64,000 bases of DNA from assembly GCF_002005405.1 (NCBI RefSeq), contig NZ_CP019728.1:1178001-1242000 (forward strand). Reading direction: 5' to 3'. A program made the translations under genes and the position numbers. The stretch is from Jeotgalibaca dankookensis (GTDB lineage Bacteria; Bacillota; Bacilli; Lactobacillales; Aerococcaceae). Under the pieces are notes generated by a model. That model had not been told where the DNA came from. It worked only from the letters and a program-made list of their open reading frames with translations, and did not search any database. Positions 26,287 through 34,666 of this stretch are shown in pieces; position 1 is the stretch's first letter, and the number at the start of each line of letters is the position of its first letter.

Positions 26287-27477
26287 CTATTTTTCGAAGT
26301 AAATATCATTAAAGTAGGCAATTGTTTCTTCTTGATCAGTCTCCATTTGTAATTGTCCTTTTAAATCTACCGTAAACGCATCTAATGCTATCATTAAGAA
26401 GTTCTGTTTATTTGCGTAAGAATTAAGTTCTTTTTCCACAAATAATAATCCATCTTGATGAGGAATTAAACTTATATAGTTCCACTCCTCTTCTGTAAAT
26501 AGCTCACCAACAGAAAGAACACCCTTTTCTATTTGGTCTGGATTCGTAATAGTTATCACTTCATAATAAATCGTACCATTTTGATAGTTAAACCCATACA
26601 ACCGATTATTTTGTGAATGAATTTTAGTTGTTTCTTGATAAAAGAACTCGTTCAGCTTCAGTTTCTTTTGCTGCGCGTTTAAGACATTCAAAACGGTATA
26701 CGCTCTATTGAACACTGTCTCTAGACTCTCACTCTCATTTGTCCAAGATTCTACTGATAGTATATTTCCCTTTTGCTCATCAATTAAAAAGTTTTGAAAT
26801 TCTGAATAGTTTCTTGCTTGGCTATTTACTTGCTTGTCAAATTCAGATCCAAGGGTTTGCTCAACCAAATCATAAACGTAGACTTTTCGACTATTTGTTT
26901 GAATCGTATCTACCTCAAAAATCATAGTGACTTGATCTCCTAGAAACAAAAGGTCTTCAATGGTCACATAATTAATGGGACTCTCCGAGCTAATCGAAAT
27001 TTCTTTATCTATTGTCTCTTTGGAAGTTTTATTGTAGTGAGAAATAGTAATTGTTGCCGTTTGGAGCGTATCTGATGAATCATTATAATCAGGATAAAAA
27101 TTACTAACGTATACGAGGTAGTCGTTTGATTCATAATAATTTTCTGAATAGAGTTCTTTTCCCCGAACAAAAGAAGGATAGCGATCAATAAGGAGGTTCA
27201 TTTTCTTATCTAAGTTTCTTTGACTTAAACTAAAGAAGTTGTTGTGTAAGTTGATTCCATCATTTGCATTTATTTCAATCGTTTGAGAACTGTAACTATC
27301 GGTTTGGACAAGACCAGCGAATGTCAGCTGATTAAAAATATCTTTATCTCCTTCTGCTAGCTCTAGAGAAAATGTAACTTGGTCTTCTTTTGCAAAAATA
27401 GGAATTAAATAATAACTAGTCAATACTAACATAAAGAGAAGAGACACTATTAAAATACTTGTTTTATTTTTTTTCAT
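26287..27477 (-). CDS. Membrane-anchored extracytoplasmic protein of unknown function
   Basis: Not recognised. 396 residues: one N-terminal membrane segment (ILIVSLLFMLVLTSYYLI) after a KKNK start, then a long hydrophilic, beta-rich region outside the cell. No lipobox or LPxTG motif. The repeated short strand patterns (VYVYDLV, LYGFNYQNGTIYYEV, LLFVEKEL) could be a propeller-like fold, but this is only an impression. It lies 12 bp downstream of the ABC permease gene, so it is probably an accessory part of that system, as extra membrane proteins are in ytr-type operons. Confidence 0.6.
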   Translation of the reverse strand: MKKNKTSILIVSLLFMLVLTSYYLIPIFAKEDQVTFSLELAEGDKDIFNQLTFAGLVQTDSYSSQTIEINANDGINLHNNFFSLSQRNLDKKMNLLIDRYPSFVRGKELYSENYYESNDYLVYVSNFYPDYNDSSDTLQTATITISHYNKTSKETIDKEISISSESPINYVTIEDLLFLGDQVTMIFEVDTIQTNSRKVYVYDLVEQTLGSEFDKQVNSQARNYSEFQNFLIDEQKGNILSVESWTNESESLETVFNRAYTVLNVLNAQQKKLKLNEFFYQETTKIHSQNNRLYGFNYQNGTIYYEVITITNPDQIEKGVLSVGELFTEEEWNYISLIPHQDGLLFVEKELNSYANKQNFLMIALDAFTVDLKGQLQMETDQEETIAYFNDIYFEK

Positions 27478-27489
27478 TTTTTATCCTCC

Positions 27490-28314
27490 TTAGACACTTA
27501 TTTTTCGCTCGATGAGCCATTTACTCATACCAATAGCAAGGATTGTTATAAACAAACTTGAAAACACGATTAGTAAGAGTAATTCTTTTGGAAATAAATA
27601 AGCGAAGAAATTGGATCTGAAAAGTATAACAAGTATGCTATTCCCTACTAGAAATAGCAGCACATCAATAGTAATTCCTATCCATTTATAACTTAATTCA
27701 ATCAGTATTAACATGTTAACGGCTATTAGAGCCGTGATGCCTACCAAATAGTTAATGAAAAAATCTCCTAAGGCAGATGGCAAAACAATTAGTAAAATAG
27801 AGCTATCGTAAACCGATTCAGTAGGCGATAAGGACTGAAAAAGCTCGTTTGGAACTAATAATTGAAGCAATTCATTTCCAATAAAATTGAGCAGTACTTG
27901 GAGACTTAATAGGCCAGCAATTAGAAAAAGAATCGTTAATAATTTAGACCAATAGATACTCATTCTTGAGCCGGGTAACGCTAACAGGCGGTAGGAGAAA
28001 TTATTTTTACCAATCCAATCTCGATACCAAATGGCGAATACATAGAACCCTATTGCAATTATTCCTAAAATAACTGAAAAAGTTGTTAATAAACTCCCTT
28101 GTACATTGGAATAACTAATTGGTCCCCACTGAGATAAATAATTAATAGCATTTCCATTTGTTTCTCGCTGAAAAATTTCTAGACGCATCAAATACTGATT
28201 AGCCGTTTGAACGACGGCTCCTATTTGCATAGTCGCAATAATGGCTAGCAACACAAAGTAGGCTTTTCTGATACGATATAATTCGAATGTTAATAAATCA
28301 ATTGTTTTTTTCAT
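27490..28314 (-). CDS. ABC transporter permease of a GntR/YtrA-type operon
   Basis: 274 residues with about six hydrophobic segments and a large extracytoplasmic loop between the first two (NQYLMRLEIFQRETN...QGSLL). No strong sequence motif; the assignment rests on topology and on the ATGA overlap with the ABC ATPase gene. In B. subtilis and other Firmicutes such transporters respond to cell-wall-active antibiotics. Substrate unknown. Confidence 0.75.
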   Translation of the reverse strand: MKKTIDLLTFELYRIRKAYFVLLAIIATMQIGAVVQTANQYLMRLEIFQRETNGNAINYLSQWGPISYSNVQGSLLTTFSVILGIIAIGFYVFAIWYRDWIGKNNFSYRLLALPGSRMSIYWSKLLTILFLIAGLLSLQVLLNFIGNELLQLLVPNELFQSLSPTESVYDSSILLIVLPSALGDFFINYLVGITALIAVNMLILIELSYKWIGITIDVLLFLVGNSILVILFRSNFFAYLFPKELLLLIVFSSLFITILAIGMSKWLIERKISV

Positions 28315-29000
28315 CCTTGGTACACCTCGCGCATCATATCAATCACGGACTTGCCTCGTCTCTCTCGCATTTCTTCCGCGTAAAAATCTTGGACAATCAT
28401 CCCTTCATTTAGCATTACAACGCGATCAACCAGGGTTTCAACTTCATCTAAATGATGCGTTGCTAGTAAGACACCTTTATTTTCCACTAACTTACTGGTA
28501 AAAACTTCCATAATTTGTTCTCGTGCAAATAAATCAATTCCCGAAAAAGGTTCATCCATTAAATAATAATCAGCTTCTTGTGCTAATCCTAATAAAAAAT
28601 TTGCTTTTGCTTGATTTCCTTTTGATAAGTCCTTTAGGCGATCATTTGGGTTGAGGTTAAAAAAAGTTAACAAGTCTTGTGCTTTTTTTTGATTCCAATT
28701 TTGGTAGTAAACCTGCATAAAAACAATGCACTCTTGTATACTCATAGAATGCGGCATGGTAACTGTATCTGCAATATAAGAAATCTTTTCAAGTTTTTCC
28801 TTTGTTAATCTTTCTCCATCAATTAAGAGGCTTCCCTGTTTCAAAGGAGTTAGCTGCATGATGGTATTCATAAGAGTCGTTTTACCACTGCCATTCAAAC
28901 CCGTGATACAAGTTATTTCGTTGGACTTAATTGAGAATGAAACACCTTCTAATATTTTTTTACGTCCAAATTGTTTATGGACATCACAAATTTCTATCAT
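28311..29000 (-). CDS. ABC transporter ATP-binding protein
   Basis: 229-residue ATPase: Walker A GLNGSGKTT, signature LSKGNQAKANFLL, Walker B YYLMDEPFSGID, and a switch His in LLATHHLDEVE. The signature is LSKGN rather than LSGGQ, common in the YtrB/BcrA-like group. It starts inside the end of the GntR gene (17-bp overlap) with GAGGAGG upstream, and overlaps the permease gene by 4 bp. Confidence 0.9.
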   Translation of the reverse strand: MIEICDVHKQFGRKKILEGVSFSIKSNEITCITGLNGSGKTTLMNTIMQLTPLKQGSLLIDGERLTKEKLEKISYIADTVTMPHSMSIQECIVFMQVYYQNWNQKKAQDLLTFFNLNPNDRLKDLSKGNQAKANFLLGLAQEADYYLMDEPFSGIDLFAREQIMEVFTSKLVENKGVLLATHHLDEVETLVDRVVMLNEGMIVQDFYAEEMRERRGKSVIDMMREVYQG

Positions 29001-29364
29001 GCTGTATTTCCTCCTCGTACCTCTTATTTATGAGTTCCTTTACCTCTTCATAAGATAATCCTAATTTTTTTGAAACAGCAATAAATTGATCCAAGGCCTC
29101 TGAGATTAAAGCCAGCCGTAGCTCCCTAATCCGTTGTTGATCATTTGTAATTTTACTTGGCGAATTTCCATCGGTATAAATCAATTTCTGTTCTTCCATT
29201 TCTTTATAAGCACGCTGAGCTGTATTAGGATTTATTTTAAATGTATTGGCTATTTCTCTACGAGAGGGTAATGCCATTCCTGGTTGGAACTCGCCATTAG
29301 CAATTTGTTCCTTAAAATGGTGAACCAACTGCTCATAGACGGGGCTGCGACGATCAAATTCCAT
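28984..29364 (-). CDS. GntR-family regulator, YtrA subfamily
   Basis: 126 residues: a winged helix at residues 8-75 (SPVYEQLVHHFKEQIANG, LPSRREIANTFKINPNTAQR) and only a short C-terminal helix pair, the layout of the YtrA subfamily, which lacks a large effector domain. It leads the ABC operon, so it should repress its own promoter, where a repeated 8-bp palindrome half-site is found. ATG with AGGCAGGG upstream. Confidence 0.88.
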   Translation of the reverse strand: MEFDRRSPVYEQLVHHFKEQIANGEFQPGMALPSRREIANTFKINPNTAQRAYKEMEEQKLIYTDGNSPSKITNDQQRIRELRLALISEALDQFIAVSKKLGLSYEEVKELINKRYEEEIQHDRNL

Positions 29365-29402
29365 TTTTTGCCCTGCCTTTCTGTTTATACTGTACTATTC
29401 AG

Positions 29403-29470
29403 ATAATACACGTGAGTTAAAAAAATATCTTTACGTGTGTATTATATGCTTAATACACCCTTTCTGTCAA
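29403..29470 (-). promoter_or_regulatory. Near-consensus promoter with three copies of a GntR-type operator half-site
   Basis: On the minus strand TTGACA (complement of 29465-29470), an 18-nt spacer and TATAAT (complement of 29441-29446). The half-site TAATACAC occurs at 29404-29411 and 29451-29458, and inverted (GTGTATTA) at 29437-29444. The pair 29437/29451 is a perfect palindrome with a 6-nt gap over the spacer and -10 box. The pair 29403-29411/29437-29445 is a 9-bp inverted repeat with a 25-nt gap. Confidence 0.75.
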
Positions 29471-29478
29471 TATAAAAA

Positions 29479-29499
29479 GAGCTGAAAGAATTTCAGCTC
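29479..29499 (-). terminator. Terminator of the glycine cleavage operon
   Basis: Stem GAGCTGAAA / TTTCAGCTC with a 3-nt loop, followed on the minus strand by T5. It overlaps the stop codon of the TIM-barrel gene. Confidence 0.85.
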
Positions 29500-30181
29500 A
29501 CTTTTGCTCAATAGCGTTTCGATAATGATCCATTTTAACTTTAAAAAGTTCAGTTATACTTGGGGGTGTGTAAGAAATCGCGTTCGCACCTGCTTCAATC
29601 GTATCTAAAATATCTTGATCTGTTTTCCCACCAGTTGCAATAATCGGAATTGTTGGAAATGATTGGCGGATTTTTTTGACAAGTGCTACGGTTTGAGGTC
29701 CGCCACTTACATTTAAAATATCAGCGCCTGCATCTAACCGTGGCTGAATATCATTCGCTTCTGAAACAATGGTGGCGATAACAGGCACATCTACCGTGTC
29801 ATTTATTAAAGAAATCGTTTTAATGGGTGTCGGGGCATTTACAACAACTGCAATGGAACCCAAGGATTCTGCAAACAAACTAATATTAGCAGAACGACTT
29901 CCGTGTGTCAGACCACCTCCTACACCCGCTACAACAGGAACGGGGGATGCTGAAGCGATGGCGTTAATAATACCAGGATGAGGAGTAAAAGAATAAACTG
30001 CTAAGATAGCATCCGCGTTATTATTACAAATAATGGCTACATCCGTAGTAAAGAGAAAAGATTTTAATTTTCGACCATTGATGATAATGCCACTGCATTG
30101 CTTAATGACAGGTGGTACCTCAATAATGTCACGACGGAGATCGGAAACAACACGAGGAGCCTCTTTCTTTTTCCTAGTCAT
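29498..30181 (-). CDS. TIM-barrel (ThiE/NanE/IMPDH-like phosphate-binding) protein of unknown function
   Basis: 227 residues with alternating beta strands and helices of a TIM barrel. VVAGVGGGLTHGSRS, VPVIATIVSEAND, AGADILNVSGGPQ and the phosphate-binding end IIATGGKTDQDILDTIEAGANAI resemble thiamine-phosphate synthase and ManNAc-6P epimerase-like barrels. No specific family recognised. It has AAGGAGGG before ATG 30181 and follows gcvPB by 24 bp, so it is the last gene of the glycine cleavage operon. A role in one-carbon or glycine metabolism is inferred only from that. Confidence 0.6.
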   Translation of the reverse strand: MTRKKKEAPRVVSDLRRDIIEVPPVIKQCSGIIINGRKLKSFLFTTDVAIICNNNADAILAVYSFTPHPGIINAIASASPVPVVAGVGGGLTHGSRSANISLFAESLGSIAVVVNAPTPIKTISLINDTVDVPVIATIVSEANDIQPRLDAGADILNVSGGPQTVALVKKIRQSFPTIPIIATGGKTDQDILDTIEAGANAISYTPPSITELFKVKMDHYRNAIEQK

Positions 30182-30205
30182 AACACGCCCTCCTTCCTGT
30201 TATCT

Positions 30206-31651
30206 TTAAGATTGGAAATAGTTGACTTTAATTTGTCTTGCAGCTTTAACTTCATCAAGGCGGCGAACCGATTTTTGATGAGGTGCTTCCAAAACAAGCT
30301 CAGGATTTTCCACAACTTCTTCAGCGATTTTTAGCATGGCTGTAACAAATTCATCTAAGGTTTCTTTCGATTCTGTTTCAGTCGGTTCAATCATCATGGC
30401 TTCCTCTACAATGAGTGGAAAATAAACAGTCGGCGCATAAAAATCATAATCTAGCAAACGTTTCGCAATGTCTAAGGTACGTACACCTTGTTTTTTCTGT
30501 ATTTTCCCGGAGAGAACAAATTCATGTTTACAAATTTGATCGTACGGGAGAACATAAGCAGACGACAAACGTTTGGCTAAATAATTAGCATGTAAAACAG
30601 CGCTCTCAGATACTTTTCGCAAGCCAACTGGCCCCATGGTACGAATATAGGTATACGCACGGACTAAGACACCAAAGTTTCCGTAATAGCCTTTGACTCG
30701 ACCAATTGAATCAGGATAGTGGTCATTTAGAGTATAACCGCTGTCCGTTTTTTCAACGCGAGGAATCGGTAAATAGGGCTGAATGTGTTCTTTCACACCA
30801 ACCGGTCCTGCTCCTGGACCACCACCACCATGTGGGGTTGAAAATGTCTTATGAATATTCAAATGAACAATATCAAAGCCCATAAAGCCTGGTGACGTTT
30901 TGGCCATAATAGCATTTAAATTGGCCCCATCATAATAGAGTAACCCTCCGGCATCGTGGATAATTTCAGCAATCTCAACAATATCCTTTTCGAATAAGCC
31001 CAGCGTATTAGGATTAGTTAGCATAAGTGCTGCCGTATCATCCCCAACTTTTTGACGTAAATCTTCTACATCTACAAACCCTTCATCTGTAGTTGGAATA
31101 CTCACAACATCAAAACCAGCAATATAGGCACTGGCAGGGTTAGTCCCATGTGCACTATCTGGAACAAATACTTTGGTTCGCTTTGTATCCCCATTTTTTT
31201 CATGAAAAGCTCGAACCATCATCAAGCCGGTCCATTCCCCATGCGCACCAGCTGCTGGTTGCAAGGAAATAGCATCCATACCAGTAATCACTTTCAAATC
31301 TTCTTGTAATTCGTACATCAGTTGTAATGCGCCTTGGACATGCTCAAGCGGTTGGAAAGGGTGAATATTAGCAAAACCATCTAGACGCGCTGTTACTTCG
31401 TTTATTTTAGGGTTATATTTCATCGTACAAGAACCCAAAGGATAAAAGCCATTTTCGATGCCAAAATTATCATGTGATAAACGGGTATAATGCCGCATTA
31501 ATTGCAATTCACTGACTTCGGGTAAACGTGCCGCTTCTTGACGCAACAAGCTTTCTGGTAGTTTCCGTTCCGGTACGTCAGATTTTGGTAAGCTGTACCC
31601 CACTCGGTCTTTTCGACTTAATTCAAAAATGCTTGGATTTACGCTATTCAT
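30206..31651 (-). CDS. gcvPB: Glycine dehydrogenase (decarboxylating) subunit 2
   Basis: C-terminal half of the split P-protein, 481 residues. The PLP-binding lysine is in [18 protein letters not shown] near residue 270; the family's start ([11 protein letters not shown]) and [13 protein letters not shown] are present. With GcvPA it decarboxylates glycine and passes the aminomethyl group to lipoyl-GcvH. Its start overlaps the gcvPA stop by 4 bp. Confidence 0.95.
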   Translation of the reverse strand: MNSVNPSIFELSRKDRVGYSLPKSDVPERKLPESLLRQEAARLPEVSELQLMRHYTRLSHDNFGIENGFYPLGSCTMKYNPKINEVTARLDGFANIHPFQPLEHVQGALQLMYELQEDLKVITGMDAISLQPAAGAHGEWTGLMMVRAFHEKNGDTKRTKVFVPDSAHGTNPASAYIAGFDVVSIPTTDEGFVDVEDLRQKVGDDTAALMLTNPNTLGLFEKDIVEIAEIIHDAGGLLYYDGANLNAIMAKTSPGFMGFDIVHLNIHKTFSTPHGGGGPGAGPVGVKEHIQPYLPIPRVEKTDSGYTLNDHYPDSIGRVKGYYGNFGVLVRAYTYIRTMGPVGLRKVSESAVLHANYLAKRLSSAYVLPYDQICKHEFVLSGKIQKKQGVRTLDIAKRLLDYDFYAPTVYFPLIVEEAMMIEPTETESKETLDEFVTAMLKIAEEVVENPELVLEAPHQKSVRRLDEVKAARQIKVNYFQS

Positions 31652-33000
31652 GCTAAGACACCTCCTAAAACTTCCACAAATTGATCAAGTTCAGCTTTTG
31701 TTCGTTTTTCAGTTACACAAAGCAAGAGATGGTTAGGTAAGTCATAGTCTTTAGCTAGCGAATACCCTCCAATAATTCCTGCTTCCAGTAGAACTTGGTT
31801 CGCCTCATCAGCAGAAAGAGGAAGTTCAATTATAAACTCATTGAAAAAGACTCCTTCATTAAAAAGTTTAAACCCTTTAGACACTAACTGATTGGCTAAA
31901 TAACCAGCTTTATCAAGGTTTAGTTGAGCCATCTGACGGGTTCCTTCTTTACCAAACGAAGCCATTGCGACAGCTGAAGCTAAAGCGTTTAGGGCTTGAT
32001 TGGAGCTCATATAAGAAGTTGCTTTTTCTCGGCGGATATGTTGCTCTCGACTCTGTAAAGTTAAAACAAAACCGCGTTTGCCATCTTGATCAACAGTTTC
32101 TCCAACAATCCGACCGGGTACTTTACGAATATCCGTTTTATTAACTGAGAAATAGCCACAATGCGGACCACCGTAAGACATGGGTATTCCAAATGGTTGG
32201 GTGTCTCCTACAACGATATCCGCACCCAATTGACCAGGTGTTTCAAGAAGAGCTAAAGCCAGTGGATTAGCCATCACAATAAATTTAATTTTAGTATCTG
32301 CTAAAAGTGCCTTTACTGCTCTTAAGTCTTCAATGGTCCCTAAAAAATTCGGATATTGAATGACAACAGCAGCCGTATCAGTGTCGATTGCTTCTTTTAA
32401 ACGTTCTAAATCAGTTTGGTCAACTTTTAACGGAATCTCGACAATTTCACTTCCGCGTCCGGGAGCAGCGGTCTTTACAACTTGCCGTGCATGAGGATGA
32501 ACCCCGTTTGACAGCAAAACTTTCTTTTTCCGGGTTTGAACTTGTGCCAAAGCGACTGCCTCACCCAGGGAAGCGGGACCGTCATACAATGACGAATTGG
32601 TTGCATCCATACCGGTTAGTTCACTTATCATAGTCTGAAACTCAAAAATGGCTTGTAATTCACCTTGACTAGCTTCAGGTTGATAAGGTGTGTATGCAGT
32701 TAAAAACTCAGAGCGTGAGATAACCGCATCCACAGCACTTGGAATTTCATGATCATACGTACCTGCTCCAAGAAAGATGGGCATATCCTGACTAGTCGTA
32801 TTCTGAGCTGCCATTTTTTTCATATGTCTCAGCACTTCTCCTTCTGATAAAGGATCAGGCAGTGCGAGTTCTTCGGTCATTAAAATTTCTTTGGGGATAT
32901 CCGAAAATAAATCATCTATTTTTTCTACACCAATTTCAGCAAGCATTTCTGAGACATCCTTGGAAGTATCGGGCAAATAACGGAAGTCTTCTTCAGTCAT
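31648..33000 (-). CDS. gcvPA: Glycine dehydrogenase (decarboxylating) subunit 1
   Basis: N-terminal half of the P-protein, 450 residues: [58 protein letters not shown] and [12 protein letters not shown] are typical. It forms a heterotetramer with GcvPB. Its start overlaps the gcvH stop by one base. Confidence 0.95.
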   Translation of the reverse strand: MTEEDFRYLPDTSKDVSEMLAEIGVEKIDDLFSDIPKEILMTEELALPDPLSEGEVLRHMKKMAAQNTTSQDMPIFLGAGTYDHEIPSAVDAVISRSEFLTAYTPYQPEASQGELQAIFEFQTMISELTGMDATNSSLYDGPASLGEAVALAQVQTRKKKVLLSNGVHPHARQVVKTAAPGRGSEIVEIPLKVDQTDLERLKEAIDTDTAAVVIQYPNFLGTIEDLRAVKALLADTKIKFIVMANPLALALLETPGQLGADIVVGDTQPFGIPMSYGGPHCGYFSVNKTDIRKVPGRIVGETVDQDGKRGFVLTLQSREQHIRREKATSYMSSNQALNALASAVAMASFGKEGTRQMAQLNLDKAGYLANQLVSKGFKLFNEGVFFNEFIIELPLSADEANQVLLEAGIIGGYSLAKDYDLPNHLLLCVTEKRTKAELDQFVEVLGGVLA

Positions 33001-33389
33001 TATGCTTCCTCCTCCGCTAGAAATGCTTGATACGCTTCTTCATCCATCAAATGCTTGAGCTCAGAAGGATCAGAAATTTCCATTTCAATCATCCACCCTT
33101 GATCCATTGCGGATACATTAACCGTTTCAGGTGCATCAGCTAATTGCTCATTTTGTTTGGTCACAGTACCTGATACCGGTGCATACACATCTGAAACTGA
33201 TTTTACAGATTCAACGGTTACAATATCATCTCCTACAGCTACTTCTTGTAAGTCAGAAGTATAATCAACGAAGACAATGTCTCCTAGCTGTTCTTGCGCA
33301 TGTTCGGTAATACCAACTCGCGCTGTATTTCCTTCTATTATCTCTACCCATTCGTGTTCTTCTGTATAATAACGTTTTTTTTCTGTCAT
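33000..33389 (-). CDS. gcvH: Glycine cleavage system H protein
   Basis: 129-residue lipoyl carrier. The lipoylated lysine is in VESVKSVSDVYAPVSG around residue 63, preceded by GDIVFVDY. It shuttles the aminomethyl group between the P, T and L proteins and in many Firmicutes also serves lipoate relay to other complexes. GGAGGAAGCAATC precedes ATG 33389. Confidence 0.95.
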   Translation of the reverse strand: MTEKKRYYTEEHEWVEIIEGNTARVGITEHAQEQLGDIVFVDYTSDLQEVAVGDDIVTVESVKSVSDVYAPVSGTVTKQNEQLADAPETVNVSAMDQGWMIEMEISDPSELKHLMDEEAYQAFLAEEEA

Positions 33390-33401
33390 GATTGCTTCCT
33401 C

Positions 33402-34496
33402 CTAGTCTTTTTTGTAAAAAGGTTTTTTTATAATTTCTGCTGGAATTTTTTTATTTCGAATCTCAATCAAAAGCTGTTGACCAATTTGAGCTTGGTCACT
33501 ATCTACAAGAGCCATCCCGATTCCTTTTTTTAAACTGGGAGATTGGGTTCCTGACGTCACATAACCGATTTCCTGACCTTTTTCTGAAAAAACCAGATAA
33601 TTTTGACGCGGGATGCCACGTTCAAGCATCTGAAAGCTCACTATTTTCTTCACCGGTCCTGCTTGGCGCTGATGGGTTAATGCTTCTTGTCCCTTAAAGG
33701 CTACTTGCTTATCCGTCTTAACGGCAAATCCTAGCCCAGCCATAATGGGTGAAATGGTTTCGGTCAATTCATGACCATATAAAGGCAACCCGGCCTCTAA
33801 TCGTAAGGTGTCTCGTGACCCTAATCCGCAAGCAAGCGTGCCGGCCTTTAGTAGTTGTTCCCAAACGCTTGGTGTTTCTTGAGCTGGTATATAAAGTTCA
33901 AAGCCATCTTCTCCTGTATAGCCGGTTCGAGAAACAAGAACATCTGCAACCTCACCAACAGATAGCGATTGGCTAAACTTATGGCGTTTTAATGTTTTTA
34001 AATCAAAGGTTGTTAGCGTTTGCATAACCATTTCTGCTTGCGGTCCTTGTACAGCAATCAGACCCACTGTTTGTGTCACGTTTTCTAACTCAACGTGTTG
34101 ATTTTTTTTATTTTCTTTCAGCCATTGCCATACTTTTTCCGTATTACTGGCATTACAGACAACCCAATATTTTTCAGCGTGAAAACGATAGACCATCACA
34201 TCGTCTACAGCCCCACCGTCATCTTGACAAATAATATTGTATTGAACATCATCATCAGCCATACGGCTAATATCATTTGTTACCAGACTGTTTAGATAGG
34301 TTTCTGCCTCCGGACCTGTAATTAAAATTTCACCCATATGCGAACAGTCAAACATCCCTACTGATTGGCGAACTGCTTGATGTTCTTTAATAATACTAGA
34401 AAATTGCATCGGCATTGCCCAACCACCAAAATCAACAAGCTTTACTTGATTGGCTTGATAGTAATCAAAAAGAGGCGTCTTCTTTAATTCTGCCAT
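33402..34496 (-). CDS. gcvT: Aminomethyltransferase (glycine cleavage T protein)
   Basis: Tetrahydrofolate-dependent T protein of about 364 residues: TPLFDYYQ, VDFGGWAMPMQFSSI, FDCSHMGEI, SRTGYTGEDGFELY and YVTSGTQSPSLKKGIGMALV. It releases ammonia and makes 5,10-methylene-THF. The frame is open to 34532, but AAAGGGTGAG precedes ATG 34496 (MAELKKT), the better start. First gene of gcvT-gcvH-gcvPA-gcvPB. The L protein is not in the window. The 170-bp region to pyc holds no glycine riboswitch that I can see. Confidence 0.94.
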   Translation of the reverse strand: MAELKKTPLFDYYQANQVKLVDFGGWAMPMQFSSIIKEHQAVRQSVGMFDCSHMGEILITGPEAETYLNSLVTNDISRMADDDVQYNIICQDDGGAVDDVMVYRFHAEKYWVVCNASNTEKVWQWLKENKKNQHVELENVTQTVGLIAVQGPQAEMVMQTLTTFDLKTLKRHKFSQSLSVGEVADVLVSRTGYTGEDGFELYIPAQETPSVWEQLLKAGTLACGLGSRDTLRLEAGLPLYGHELTETISPIMAGLGFAVKTDKQVAFKGQEALTHQRQAGPVKKIVSFQMLERGIPRQNYLVFSEKGQEIGYVTSGTQSPSLKKGIGMALVDSDQAQIGQQLLIEIRNKKIPAEIIKKPFYKKD

Positions 34497-34581
34497 ATTC
34501 TCACCCTTTCTCGTATGATTTCCTATTATCATTTTAGCACAGATTTATAAAATATCCTTATCGTTTTTACAGAATAACTGG

Positions 34582-34609
34582 TTGTTAGTTTTGGGATATC
34601 AGGTACAAT
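34582..34609 (+). promoter_or_regulatory. Probable pyc promoter
   Basis: TTGTTA (34582-34587), a 16-nt spacer and TACAAT (34604-34609), about 58 bp upstream of the pyc start. Confidence 0.5.
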
Positions 34610-34666
34610 ATTAAGATGGTTAAACATTAAAAAAATATTACTTATATACAAGTTGGAGGAAATAGC

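Noticed and set aside
34497-34666. Glycine riboswitch before gcvT
   Set aside because: The region is too short for the tandem aptamer and shows none of the conserved GGAGAG-type cores; only promoters were seen.
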